Below are positions 13,001 through 22,389 of a stretch of DNA of 64,000 nt, piece after piece (position 1 is the first letter of the stretch; each line of letters starts with the position of its first letter). A program made the position numbers and the translations under genes. The stretch is from assembly GCA_944470555.2 (NCBI GenBank), contig OX104130.1, forward strand, positions 67,027,160 through 67,091,159, in the 5' to 3' direction. Origin of the DNA: Heterobilharzia americana. Taxonomy: Eukaryota; Platyhelminthes; Trematoda; Strigeidida; Schistosomatidae. The notes under the pieces were generated by a model that saw nothing but the letters and a program-made list of their open reading frames with translations, did not search any database and was not told the DNA's origin.

Positions 13001-16000
13001 TGCCCAAGTTTTACACCGATATTAATAAACAAAATTTCATCTAGATACTTTCTTGAAATTAATTTTAAATTTCCGGAGCAAATAATTTTACACTTAACAC
13101 AGAGAATTATCGTTTCATATGTGCTATTCACATTCAGTGTAAAGTCATTGAATTTATTTATTGTGTTCATTGCGTACTCGCAATTCATTTTGACGAATCC
13201 ATACTTCAACGCTTCATTGAAATTGTGATTAAAGATGATCATATTTATCCATATATATGTGGTATATCTGTTTTTTACATTTTTAATATTGTAACAACAA
13301 TTTACGTTTCATTCATATATTCAATACACTAATTGATAACTGGTCTTATTTAATACCTTTAATACATCATCATCATCATCATCATTATCAACATAGGACC
13401 AGGCATTACTGCGTAACGGTCCGAGTTGCCACACCTCATATCAGCACATCAAGTAAAAAGGTAGTGAGGTGAAGGATGAAGATAAGTGAATGCAGTCAAA
13501 AGAAATATAAAGTATGAGAAGAAAGGAAAGAGGAGTGACAAAATAGTGAGATTCGGTATAGCGTTGTTAAGATGAGGATAATGTGTGTATACATCTGCGC
13601 CACTGACTTCGGTTCTGAGCCATATCACCTAGGGTCTCCAACCACTGGTTCCTCTTGTCCCGTGGACCCCAACCACCTAGTCTGCATCGTCCTACATGGC
13701 TTAAACCAACAGTCAGAGACTTCATACATTGGTGCCATGTTTTAGTCTGGCCACCTCGGGCCTTTTTCCAGCCTGAACCCACCTCAGCCAACATTGTGTG
13801 ACGAGGCAATCGGTGACTAGGCATACGTAGTACGTGTCCCAACCATCTCAGTCGATGAAGGTTCACAACCTCGTCGACTGACTTACCTCTTCTCCCTAAA
13901 ACTCTACACCTAACTTCTGCATTACTCACATGGTGACACCACGGAATACGTCCTATACTACGAAGGCAACGGTGGTCAAATACCTGTAACCTTCTCATGT
14001 CTTCCACTTTCAATGGCCATGTTTCACAGCCATACAGTAGAACAGAGCGGACTGCTGTGCAGTACACGCGACCCTTAATAGACAAACGAATATCACGGCG
14101 GCGCCATAGGTGGCGCAAATTGGCAAAAGCCAATCGAGCCTTTTGTATCCGTGCAGAAATCTCATCGGCAACTAACCCACCGGGTTGATCCTACTTCCCA
14201 GGTAAGTGAAGTGGTCAACACACTCAACCACTTCACTCTCTATTGTTAACCGCGGTACCGCTGAAGACCAGTCCTGGAGCAAAAATTTGCATTTGGGTGG
14301 TGAAAATCGCATCCCAAACATTCTCAAATTCCCACTCAAAGTGTTCAGAAGACTCTGCATCTTGTCAGCGTCTTCACCTAACAGGACTATGTCATCTGCA
14401 TATTCTAGATCTAAGGAAAATTCACCTGTGATCCGGTCAACGTCTTTGTAATTAGGTGACGAGAGGGAAACCTCCATAAGAATATCTATGATAAAATTAA
14501 ATAAGAATGGGGATAGTGGGCATCCTTGACGGACACCACTTGATGAGTATAGCTCCCTGGACAACTCACCATAGGCTCTAACATGCCCACAAGTGTTCGA
14601 GTAGAGAGCTTTCAATAAGGTGATGTACTTACTAGGCACGCCTTTCAGTGACAGACACTGCCATAAGACTTCTCGATCAACGGAGTCAAATGCCGCCTTC
14701 AGGTCGAGAAATACAGCTATTGTCGGGCGTCTGTAAGCATGCCTATGTTCCAGGACCTGGCGCAGTGTGAATATTTGGTCGATACATCCACGGCCAGGTC
14801 TAAAGCCTGCCTGGTTTTCTCGGGCTTGCTGTTCCCGAGCTCCACTCAGGCGTCGGAGAATTATAGAACTTAGGATCTTAGACACTATGTTTGTCAGGCT
14901 GATTCCTCTGTGGTTATCACAAGAGGACTTCTCGCCTTTCTTGAAGACTGGGATGATCAGTGACTTAGACCAGTCGGAGGGGATCGTATTTGATTCCCAT
15001 ATACTGGCTAACACTTCCGTTAGCCTGACTAAGAGAACTCTACCACCATTCTTGTATACCTCAGCAGGTAGTCCGTCTGGTCCTGCTGCCCTTCCCCGTT
15101 TCAGGCTACCTACCGCTTTCTCAACTTCTTCTAGTGTTGGGGGACCTGTCTCTATGTCCCATTCAGGGTCCGACTGGATAGCGGGCAGCGCAATGGTGGC
15201 TGGAGGCCAGTTAAACTGTTCCTCAAAGTGTTCTGCCCATCGTCCCAGTCGCCTTCCCTGCGAGTGAATCGCCGATCCGTCCTTCTCCGCTATAACCTCA
15301 CTAACTGTTGTTGACCATTTCCCCCCAGTCTCCTTAATAAGTCTAAATAACTGTCTACTGTTACCGATCGCCGCTGCCTTTTCCATCTCTTTAGCCTTTG
15401 CTGCCCACCACTGTTCACGATCGTTGCGCAGACTTTTCGTCAGTTTATTTTTAAGTTGCGCTCGCTCTTCATTGTACTCAGAGCCTGCAGGGATGCATTC
15501 ACGTGCATCCATTAGTTTGGAAGAAGCTGCTGATATCCACTGGCTCTTTTTAGCCATTATCTTGGAGTCGGCTACAGTCTCCAGTGCTGCTTTTACAGTA
15601 GACTGAAGATGGCACCAAGCTTCTTCTGGATGAGTGACAGTCTTTTGTTCCGATAACTGCCTAGCCAACTTCTCACTGAACACGGCTTTGGTGTTTTCGT
15701 TGTCCAGCAGAACTCGTAGTGGTTTTGTTGCCAAATTTTTTCTACGTCCATTGAGACGCAGGCATATACGTGCTCGGACCAACGCATGATCGCTGTCCAA
15801 ACACGTACTCCAGAAGGAGCGGCAGTCTTCCACCGATCCTCTCCAGCGATGACTAATAGCAATGTGGTCTATCTGTGTCCATCGCTGAGTCGAGCTCGGT
15901 GGACGCCAGGTCAGACAGTGCCTTTCTTTATGTCTGAAATTTGTGCTGGCTAAAAATAGGCGGTTATCTGAGCATAGTTGTAATAGGCGATCACCGTTAT

Positions 16001-19000
16001 CTGTACGTTCAGCTGGGATTCCGAAAGTGCCACCTAAGTGCCTTTCTGCCTCACTCAGTCTACCCACCTGTGCGTTGAGGTCACCTGCAACAACCACTAC
16101 GTCCGAACGTTTGGCTTTCGAGAGGAGGTTAGACAGTTTATGGTAGAACTCGTCCTTCACTTCATCCGAACTACAGTCAGTGGGTGCGTAAGCAGAGATT
16201 ACAAAGAGACAACGGCGAGTCTCACTATTCCTTTTAGTTCTCACTGTGCCGTTCAGCCTCATAGCGCAGAGGCGACTATCAACTGGGATCCAGTCTAGTA
16301 GTGAGTTTTCTGCCCTGGTGCTTAATGCTATACCTACACCTGCAAGACCACGAGAGCTAGCTATCGAATCTCCAGAAACTCGAAGGGTGAATTTTGCAGA
16401 TTCACCAGATTGGTCAGGAGAGGTCAGGTGAATAACCACACTTGGGTCCTGTATGCGTGTCTCACAAACACAGCACACATCCATGCCTCGAGTTGCTAGA
16501 GTCTTTGCCAACGAAGCCTGTTGGCCAATTTGACGGAGGGTGCGGACATTGAAGGCTCCAATATGTAATTTGGAGCGTGGTTTAAGGAGACCAGGGACAC
16601 TGTTCTGTGGACTCAGATCGTTGTCGAAGGCTGCAGAGGTAGGAGAAATTGAAGATGATGCAGCATCATTAATTAAGAGACGTGAAGGAAGATTAGAAGG
16701 TAATGATGGAGGAGGAGGATAGCAGTCAGAAGAAACTTGGGTGCTGACAGAGTTGTGAGGGCGGTTGACACTTCCCGGCTGCCCACACCGTGGAAGGCTA
16801 TTTCTTCTTAAGGTACCTGAAAGAGATTTGTGTGACCGCAGAGCCCATCGGACATCTGCTTGAGGCCTGTCACACCCAGCCTTTTGAGTATGATTATTTT
16901 GAATTTTTGTATTTTTGGGGCCGGATGAGCGAAAGGAAACGACAAGTGAACCAACACCGCCGGCCCGGCAGACCGTGGGGCGTGGTGGAGTGTGTTATTT
17001 TTGGGGCCGACCTTTTCTAACCCCCCCTTCCACTGAGAAGGCAGCATCAGCTTGGCACTGCTGGTCATCCAAGGGAAACACCTTACTGCTGTCACACCCC
17101 ATCCAGCTAGCAGCAGTACGACTTCGCCCTCAGACCCCCATCATAGTATAGCAATTTACACTATGACGGTAACTGCTTTTCGTCTAACCACTACCCAACA
17201 GACCTTTCTGGTATGGTAGGACCTCGAGGGAACAAGCGTTCCACCAGCATAGCTCGTTGGGTCATTGTGATATGCAAGCCCGACCACCACGTCAAGGTAG
17301 CAGCTATCGGTCGGGAAACCATATGAGTTCGTGATTTCGTGGCAAACATTAAGTTACATTTTCAAATGTGTCCTAGGTATACACATGAATACCCAAGTAA
17401 CACTGATTTTAACGGAGCACCTTAATGGGAGTTGGAACTATCAAGGCAAGCAAAGTAATCAGTTTCTCACCAACACTATCCTTAAAATTATAGCAGGCAG
17501 TGTATTCCTACAAGGATTTAAATATATAGAATAAAACATTATGTATTGTGTATCAGTAAATATTCAGTGAAAAGTTTACAAACAATGGTCAGCTTTCATT
17601 TTGGTAAAATATTATTAAAATGTTCCAATTAGTAAAATGATCCAGAGCAGTAATTCTGTTCGAATTATTACCGAAATAAGAACTTATCCTGTTCAAACTT
17701 TTCATTGGTACATTTAAGATTCAGATTTTTCTGGAAGCCTCATTTACAGTTACAAATTCTTGGTTGCATTGTGTTCTCTGAGATGGGTTGCTTAATCATG
17801 AAGCTTTCATCGTCTTCCTGGACGACATCATCAGCACTAACTTCAGTATGAAGTAAGCCATCAGTATCTCTCAGTCAGTGATTTAGTGGCTCGCCCTGAC
17901 CAACTGCTTTGCCATTGATTGTTTCCTTCGATTGTTGTGTCATTAACTGTGCAGATTTTCCTGTTGGCTGTTCCTCTGCTTCACTTATGACCTTTCTGTC
18001 GTTTACCATTTCTCTTATTGATTGATAGATTGGGTCTATATCTATACATCCCCTAATTGCTGACTGAACTGAATGTCAAGCTTCTAAGAATTCTCTAACA
18101 TTCTTTGTGTTTCCTCTCAACATCCAAATCTTCTACATCCTCGAAATTCAATTCATCTCCATATTTATCCACATGCATTGAAATGAGTGGTGAAGTGTCA
18201 TGTGTGACGTTTAATAGCCAATTGGTGCTCATGTAGACGAAGGTGAAGAGGGCGACCACTTTATCGAATGTAGTGTTGACTACAGTTATTGCAGTTGATT
18301 TTGTAGATGATATTCAGTTTGTCTTCTTTGGTTGTTGCATCCTTTGGTCAGCATAAAAGTGTTTGCAGGGAATTTGTTGATTTATGAGTGGCCACACCAA
18401 TTTCCAAGTGGTCTCAGTAATCTTGTCGTGATTTCTGATATATTCTTTATGAATGGTAGGACGATGCGCTTGTTGATTTCTGTCGATGACTTTGTAGTTG
18501 ATGATGTACAGGATAGGCATCTTGTGATAAAGTTTCATGGGTAGCCATTCTTCTTTAGGATGGACATCAAGTAATTTTCTTCGTTTCTCCGTGAAGTTGT
18601 GCTGCAGTGTGTTCTCACTCTTTTGAATAGAGTCTGCAGGCAACTGATTTTGTGTGTCATTGGGTTGTTGCTATTGTAGTTGAGGATTTGATCAGCATGT
18701 GTTGGCTTCCTGTACACTTGGGTTTCCAACTTTCCGGCATTTGTCCTACTGACTAGGACATCCAGGAATGGTAGTTGGCTGTTTGACTCCTTCTCCATTG
18801 TGAATTTGATGTCATTGAAAACGTTGTTGATGAAATGGTAGGTGTTTTCTCGATCATTTTTTTTAATGATGACAAAAGTGTCTTCCACATAGAGAATCAA
18901 AAATTTGGTTTGGTCACAGATAGAATGATGTCTTCCAGTCTCCGCATCACTGCTTCTGCAATTAATCCGGATATCGGTGATCCCAATGGAGTTCCTTCCA

Positions 19001-21762
19001 CCTGTTTGTACATCTTGCCGTTGAATTGGAAGTATCTTGTCAGACAAAGGTCGATGAGTTCCATTAGACTTGAACATTTAAGTTTTGTGCATTCTGAAAG
19101 GTTTTTGTCTTCATTGAGTGGGAGGGATATCGTTTCCTTGGCCAATTGGGTCCGATGGATGTGTATAGTGATTTGTGACATCGAAGGATATAATTAACTC
19201 GTCGTTTTCTATGTTAATGCTTTTGATCTTTTCTAGCAATTCGGTTGGTGACTTGATGGAAGGTCCGCATGATTGGAAGAGGTGCTTCAGTCTTCTCGAA
19301 AGTTCTCTTGACATGTTGTATGTTGGAGTTCCCGAAAGTGAGACTATTGGTCGTAGAGGGATATCGTTACAAATTACATTCACTGCATTTTAAAACAGGC
19401 TCGCTGAAATATAACAACCTTGTCACTATAGAATTAAAACCTCTACAAATTTTAAATTAATTTTGGATTTAGTCTTAACTCGAATGCTGATTACTTTCTT
19501 AAAAGTGATTGTATGTGACAAGTGATCATGATTTTTTAAGCCAATCTGAATACAGATAGCTTATTTGGGCTCAACTAATCAGATTCCTACAAATAATTGT
19601 TCTAGTCCAATAGAAATGTATCTCGGCTACACAAATACATAGTCTTTTAAACACAGGAATCAGCCAATCATTTTCCATTTTTAATTTCTTTTCTCCACCC
19701 TAAATGAGTTAGGGAGGAGAAGTAGGCCAGATAATTAACGTCAGTCGACGTTTAGGATTAGCAAGCGTCGGTCAGTGACCCTAGCATCGAAGCTAAATGG
19801 ATGTGATCAGTTTGAATCAATTTGTTTCTCTAATTAATTTCAAATCAACAAGAAGAACACGTAAATTGTCTGAATAACGAGCTGAGTAACATTACAAATA
19901 TTAATGAATGAATGAATTGTAAGTTGAAGTACATATGGAAAGAAGCAGTAATCGATAATATTATAGGAAATGAATGGAAATGAGGACATTCAGAAACACA
20001 AAGCTCCTGCTTTTTTTCTAAACTGTACACAGTACACGATTGTGGCTACTATTGGCTATAGCTGACCACACGTACATTTAAACGAATAAATACTACAAAG
20101 GGACATGATCTTATTGGGATCTGCCATTCCATATTTAGGTAAATTCCTATGTTCCACTAATCTACCTGAACCCGACCTGCAAGTCTAACCTATGTACTTG
20201 ACGTCACCGTCGCTGCTTGGGATTTAGTAGGTTAAATTATTTTCCTTAATTAGTTCGATGGGACCTTTAAGCAGACAAAGCTTATCTCTGAATCGACTTG
20301 TAGGTTTAAATGCCACCCTAATTCCATGCTTGTTAGGAATCCTGCGTAAATTTTCTGATGTTTTTTCTTTATAGGGTAACACAATGGTAGCTTTGAACTC
20401 TTTTCTACTTGTGTGTCATATAATTAGCATTCGTATTACTACCATTATTCCCTTTCTTATGTGTTTGTACGAATTTCCTAATAAACGGTAGAGGATAATT
20501 ATTAACGCTGCTTTTATATGTCTCAATTCTTTCTTGCTCTACTATATAAACATTTGACTAAAACCGCCTAAACTGAGATTGGATGAGATAACCTGAAGTC
20601 TAGATATCTGTCGGTTTCCTGTAGACGATAGTATTCAACCCACAGTTTGTTCTTCGTTTTGCTCTGCAATCCAACATAGCTGATTCTTCTTGTTCACTTT
20701 CCATCTCGTAAGTGAAGTGGATTACACTCACTAATTAGTTTATATGTATAGGAAATTCGTCGATATGTTCCGATCGCAACATATCGATAAATTACGTGAC
20801 CATACACACACTGACTCATCAGAATGAAACAACTAGTTTCATCCACAGAAAATACGATCATGCACAGTAACTCATTTTATTAAACGGGAAATCCCTTTCG
20901 AACTATGAGTGATGCTGAAGTGGATAAGCAATCGATCAACAAGCTCTTCAGCTTACTCATACAATAATGCTACCAAATAAGTCATGAGTGAAACAAATAC
21001 CACTGAAAAATAATACGACTGGTCAGACAAAACTTCCAAGCTTATTTGAGATTCACTTCTGCCATTTCTCCGTCCATATACTACTCAACGCGACATTTTT
21101 ACGTACAACAAACAAACTCATGAAGACTCGTATTCGATGCGTGCACACTGAATTACTTGCTTACATGGACAGGTAGTGAATATGTTTCATGCTAAACCTT
21201 CATTATACGCACATAAAGACACATGAGAGTGAAGCAAGTAAGTATTAGGTACTGAACTCTATTGAATTCAGGTAATTATTTGACAACAGGGATTAAATAC
21301 TTCGACTGTTTTGAAACACTTTTGCAGTAAATCGCAGTAATGCTAACAGGTATCCACGGTAACCTAAACATACCACAGATGAAATAATAATTAATCATTT
21401 TATCTTACGTACCTACTCTCTGTGACTATTCACATATGCATACATGGAGTCACGTGGTACTTACCGATGTCAAGTGTTTTCTTGGCATTTATTGCATAGC
21501 ATATATTGGATAAAAGTTGCATTTCCAGGCTTGAGACAAGCATCGGTGCTCTAGGTTCATGCATAGTTTTCTAAACAACACATTGGATAGCAATAAATAA
21601 ATATAAGTGAAAATTAAACAAGCATACCTTTAACAGCCAATCCTGGGCTTTCGATAAACGTAAAGATTGGTTACTTATGTAGCGATCAATTTCCTGATTA
21701 CTCTTTGTACAACCGAGTTCAGTGATTCTCTTCATTCCTTTGATATCTGATATTTCAATCAT
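2112..21762 (-). CDS. SAM-dependent O-methyltransferase, caffeoyl-CoA/COMTD1 type (5-exon gene)
   Basis: Inferred model: complement of 2112-2264, 4453-4586, 10190-10366, 21465-21570 and 21628-21762, giving 705 nt and 234 residues plus a TAA stop. All junctions have GT donors and AG acceptors with matching phases. The SAM-binding loop LDIGVYTGYSSL (about 78-89) spans exons 2-3. FAFIDADKENY (about 153-163) and AIDN (181-184) follow. Family knowledge: alfalfa caffeoyl-CoA methyltransferase binds its metal through D163, D189 and N190. Here D157, D183 and N184 keep exactly the same spacing, so catalysis is probably retained. The C-terminal segment ending GDGLTVVVK also fits the family. The length is normal for a soluble member. 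No N-terminal membrane anchor is visible, unlike vertebrate COMTD1. The ATG at 21762 is the first in the exon, and an upstream non-coding exon is possible. The role would be methyl transfer to a hydroxyl of a catechol-like small molecule; the true substrate is unknown. Introns of about 57 bp, 11.1 kb, 5.6 kb and 2.2 kb hold many transposons. Confidence 0.88.
2265..4452 (-). other. Methyltransferase intron 4
   Basis: About 2.2 kb between exons 4 and 5. It contains the (AAT)n tract at 3981-4044. No other gene or clear mobile element was recognised. The open frame at 2112-2417 is exon 5 read back into this intron. Confidence 0.6.
3981..4044 (+). repeat. (AAT)n microsatellite
   Basis: About 21 uninterrupted AAT units inside methyltransferase intron 4. 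The tract is long and pure, so its length is probably polymorphic. Confidence 0.95.
4453..4586 (-). CDS. Methyltransferase exon 4 (metal-binding segment)
   Basis: A 134-nt exon between acceptor TTCTTGTTAG and donor GTAAGT. It enters in phase 1 and leaves in phase 0. It encodes the FAFIDADKENY motif and the AIDN ending, which carry the three family metal ligands. Confidence 0.9.
4587..6229 (-). other. Methyltransferase intron 3, downstream part
   Basis: Non-coding AT-rich sequence. Apart from the Penelope tail remnant near 5125-5215 I recognise nothing. The open frame at 4849-5043 has no domain features. Confidence 0.5.
5125..5215 (-). mobile_element. Penelope-like element 3' tail remnant
   Basis: On the minus strand this matches the tail seen in other Penelope copies here: TGATATGAATA, then a short stem-loop, then GAAAAG where others have GAAACG, then TTATCCAGTAGATAATAC and TTTCACTGTATTA. 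Only the tail survives. Confidence 0.6.
6230..7520 (-). mobile_element. RTE-like LINE, family A, internally deleted
   Basis: Minus strand. From 7500 down it has the 5' leader and the endonuclease start (KVRMGTWNVRTMYELVCQTT). A filler of about 45 bp near 7163-7207 then jumps to the late reverse transcriptase (LLSPMIFLIVVDWIMKR, then DFADDLCLMSLKLEDLQ near 7030). The C-terminal region runs down to about 6260, with SETWRVMKSTSNKLQTFINN near 6650. Most of the endonuclease and the RT fingers are missing, and frames are broken. FADD is the RT catalytic box. Clade assignment (RTE-like) is from remembered motif style. The copy sits in methyltransferase intron 3 in the same sense as the gene. Confidence 0.85.
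7530..7745. mobile_element. Two tRNA-derived SINE copies in inverted orientation
   Basis: Plus copy, about 7626-7745: A-box-like GTAGCTCAACTAGTAGAG, B box TGGTTCGAATCCG, then a CCAAATTTTCATCTCACC tail. Minus copy, about 7530-7630, has the same B box and tail reversed. The two form a near-perfect palindrome. A third relative with the same tail lies at 43325. The polymerase III boxes and shared tail argue for SINEs rather than functional tRNA genes. Confidence 0.75.
7746..9217. other. Intron sequence, mostly unassigned
   Basis: Part of methyltransferase intron 3. Short open frames at 7740-7928, 8207-8458 and 8286-8468 show no domain. The repeat at 8779-8993 is listed separately. I see nothing else. 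Confidence 0.4.
8779..8993 (+). repeat. Dispersed repeat, copy 1 (about 215 bp)
   Basis: Matches 36376-36592 on the same strand along its length, including the shared blocks ACTTTTAAT, AGAGTGCTTGGA/AGAGTGCCTAGA and GTTGTCT.A.ACAAACTGT. Family unknown. It is non-coding and possibly a SINE or the end of an element. Confidence 0.65.
9218..9475. mobile_element. Inverted pair of Penelope-like 3' tails
   Basis: 9218-9300 (minus) and 9325-9470 (plus) are inverted copies of the Penelope tail: CCGAAACGTT.TCCAG.AAATGATAC, then ATTTCACTGTAT, then CATTTCTAATAAACAGAC. The plus copy continues to the family 3' end (CCACACTGCCTAAGTTTTAC). A short palindrome lies between them. No coding sequence is left. Confidence 0.75.
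9476..10189. other. Intron sequence, unassigned
   Basis: End of methyltransferase intron 3. Short open frames at 9608-9823 and 9796-10026 have no recognisable features. Nothing else seen. Confidence 0.4.
10190..10366 (-). CDS. Methyltransferase exon 3 (SAM-binding region)
   Basis: A 177-nt exon. The acceptor is TTTTTAAAG at 10367-10368 and the donor GTAAGC starts at 10189. It encodes VYTGYSSLTIAEVLPPDGRV and the segment up to GPAIDTL. It enters and leaves in phase 1. An alternative acceptor three bases further in (exon start 10363) is possible. Confidence 0.9.
10367..12429. other. Methyltransferase intron 2, downstream part
   Basis: AT-rich non-coding sequence. Apart from the domain fragment near 11090-11400 I recognise nothing. 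The open frame at 11866-12090 has no domain features. Confidence 0.4.
11090..11400 (+). pseudogene. Possible FAR1/ZSWIM3-type DNA-binding domain fragment
   Basis: An open frame near 11178 reads FPSLESLKVALKEYEKQTYT and then HYVVRDSHLQGDRRAYVKFV. The pattern of a short aromatic lead, an amphipathic helix, 'RDS' and 'YVKFV' resembles the N-terminal region of ZSWIM3-like proteins, which relate to FAR1/MULE transposases. A second frame starts at about 11103 (MSDNTVLSLV) and stops just before it. No cysteine or histidine cluster or transposase core follows. It is antisense to the methyltransferase inside intron 2. The resemblance is from memory and weak. Confidence 0.3.
12430..13030 (+). mobile_element. 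Penelope-like element, truncated 3' part (GIY-YIG region)
   Basis: Plus-strand match to the C-terminal part of the intact Penelope copies: KLCLRKDPIE-like, KYIG, HSAIAMYTLTHNHTIG, ESLFIESTRNICGRND and PEIWKILLP-like pieces, then the 3' tail ending CCCAAGTTTTACACCGAT. Frames are broken. Compared with the minus copy at 20095-20798 it lacks 28 bp between two TTAG repeats near 12540. Confidence 0.8.
13365..13386 (-). repeat. (GAT)n 3' tail of family B LINE
   Basis: Seven CAT units on the plus strand, i.e. ATG/GAT units on the element strand, directly at its 3' end. Terminal simple repeats are typical of RTE-type LINEs. The copy at 25640-26866 ends with a much shorter version. Confidence 0.85.
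13567..14181 (-). pseudogene. Family B LINE polyprotein, C-terminal part after frameshift
   Basis: Continues the RT protein in another frame: thumb and C-terminal region with LRHLWRRRDIRLSIKG, LLYGCETWPLKVEDM, LHRLRWLGHVLRMP and a tryptophan-rich end. It is separated from the upstream part by one missing base at 14182-14184. The sibling copy at 26046-26056 keeps that base (AACCCCGG against AACCCGG here) and reads through. Confidence 0.9.
14172..16511 (-). pseudogene. Family B LINE polyprotein: APE endonuclease and reverse transcriptase
   Basis: Open for 779 codons from the first ATG. An N-terminal apurinic-type endonuclease (CVCETRIQD, VVAGDLNAQVG, then LDSDHALVRARI) is followed by the reverse transcriptase: GRAAGPDGLPAEVYKNG, GISLTNIVSKILSSI, AVFLDLKAAFDSVD, SSGVRQGCPLSPFLFN and the catalytic LEYADDIVLLG. 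The frame stays open at least 280 nt upstream of 16511 and encodes the endonuclease start GAFNVRTLRQIGQQASL, so the true start is upstream. It makes the nuclease and polymerase for target-primed insertion. It is non-functional as a whole because of the one-base frameshift at 14182-14184 at its end, and is otherwise remarkably intact. Confidence 0.9.
17326..17769. other. Intron sequence, unassigned
   Basis: Short AT-rich stretch between the family B 5' end and the older Penelope relic. The open frame at 17331-17534 shows no features. The 17326 boundary is approximate. Confidence 0.4.
17770..19395 (-). pseudogene. Older Penelope-like element relic (RT and GIY-YIG)
   Basis: Minus strand, frames broken. 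From 19383 down: PLRPIVSLSGTPTYNMSREL, DELIISFDVTNHYT, QVEGTPLGSPISGLIAEAVM, the RT catalytic box reading ILYVEDTFVI, ESNSQLPFLDVLVSR and VYRKPTHADQILNYNSNNP. Near 18300-18150 there is a GIY-YIG-like stretch (CSQHYI, SGRPLHLRLHEHQLAIKRH) with stops. RT plus GIY-YIG is diagnostic of Penelope-like elements. The usual DD of the catalytic box is ED here. It belongs to a different lineage from the copies at 48.6-52 kb. Confidence 0.82.
19396..20094. other. Intron sequence, unassigned
   Basis: AT-rich, non-coding. The minus frame at 19845-20030 is hydrophobic but has no gene context. Nothing else recognised. Confidence 0.4.
20095..20798 (-). mobile_element. Penelope-like element fragment
   Basis: Minus-strand copy of the GIY-YIG and linker region of the 48.6-52 kb family, with its matching YIG, KPTNS.FRDKLCLLKGPIE-like, YRKPT and LDCRAKRRT-like blocks. 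Frames are broken. It ends abruptly at about 20100 and 20798. It carries the 28 bp absent from the copy at 12430-13030, to which it lies in inverted orientation. Confidence 0.78.
20799..21464. other. Methyltransferase intron 2, upstream end, unassigned
   Basis: No recognisable element. The open frame at 20988-21176 shows no domain. The stretch ends at the donor GTAAGT (21464-21459) of exon 2. Confidence 0.4.
21465..21570 (-). CDS. Methyltransferase exon 2
   Basis: A 106-nt exon between acceptor GTTTAG and donor GTAAGT. It encodes residues 46-81, including the helix QLLSNICYAINAKK and the start of the SAM loop (TLDIG). It enters in phase 0 and leaves in phase 1. A 57-bp intron separates it from exon 1. 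Confidence 0.9.
21628..21762 (-). CDS. Methyltransferase exon 1 (start codon)
   Basis: Starts at the ATG at 21762 and encodes 45 residues ending SKAQDWLLK, followed by the donor GTATGC. The basic N-terminal helix and the IDRYISNQSLRLSKAQ stretch match the helical cap of the family. A CAG six bases before the ATG could be the acceptor of a 5' UTR exon or a trans-splice site. Confidence 0.8.
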
Positions 21763-22389
21763 TCACTGACTGCTTGATTAAAACGTCCACCCTTTTGTTG
21801 GAAAGTAAAAGCTTTTGAAAACTAAAACAACAAGACGAAACAAAAAAACAAGCCTTTATTGTCATGTTTATTGTGCCCTTTTCTGCTACTGTTTTTCATT
21901 GGTTGGTGCAATCAATTACACAACCACAATCTTATGTAAAACCTTTTGTAGCTATAAATGTTGTCCACCATCTAGCAAATTGCAAGACGCTTATGATGAT
22001 AGCAACAGTTACACTTCTGTCGTTTTCTTTCGTTTGAACTGATAATCCATTGGATATAACCGTTTGAGAGTGAACATCAGCTAAGTGATGGTATTTGTGG
22101 GAATCGTCAGCATCACCTCCAGGAAACATTGGGCTGACAGTTTCAGACTACATCAAAGTTAGTCATGTTGTTAGTGATATGATAAAATATTCAACTCGAT
22201 CAACTGACTGACTGACTAACAAAAACAACGTTAAACCACGCACATAAGTGCATCCGTTCAGATTGCTACACTTCACAATAGTACACAAAGAACGAATGGG
22301 TAAAAAAGAGTGGAATCAGAGCATATAAAGTAGTATGAGAGAATAAACAATCTAAAGATTAACGTTAGTGCGAATATTCAGGCTTTAGA
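21763..22389. other. Upstream region of the methyltransferase gene
   Basis: Should contain the 5' UTR and promoter. I cannot point to a TATA box or initiator. The minus frame at 21932-22129 (SPMFPGGDADDSHKYHHLAD) is unassigned and could be an upstream exon, but it lacks convincing splice sites. Confidence 0.35.

Larger units (their letters stand above)
13363..17325 (-). mobile_element. RTE-like LINE, family B, near full length
   Basis: About 4.0 kb on the minus strand, in the sense of the host gene. The order is a GC-richer 5' leader (about 17325-16780, shared with the fragment at 40690), an endonuclease-RT reading frame (16511 down to 13567, open further upstream), a short 3' UTR, and a terminal (GAT)n tail at 13365-13386. 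Size, a single endonuclease-RT frame and a simple-repeat tail fit the RTE clade, and the SR2/SjR2 elements of schistosomes come to mind. That naming is from memory. Exact ends and target duplications were not resolved. It lies in methyltransferase intron 2. Confidence 0.88.

Noticed and set aside
14767..15267. 166-codon plus-strand frame and several other plus frames in 14-16.5 kb
   Set aside because: They are shadows of the minus-strand family B endonuclease-RT frame, which has all the conserved boxes.
21932..22140. Minus frame with SPMFPGGDADDSHKYHHLAD as an upstream methyltransferase exon
   Set aside because: No donor that joins it in phase to exon 1 was found, and the gene already has a good start at 21762.
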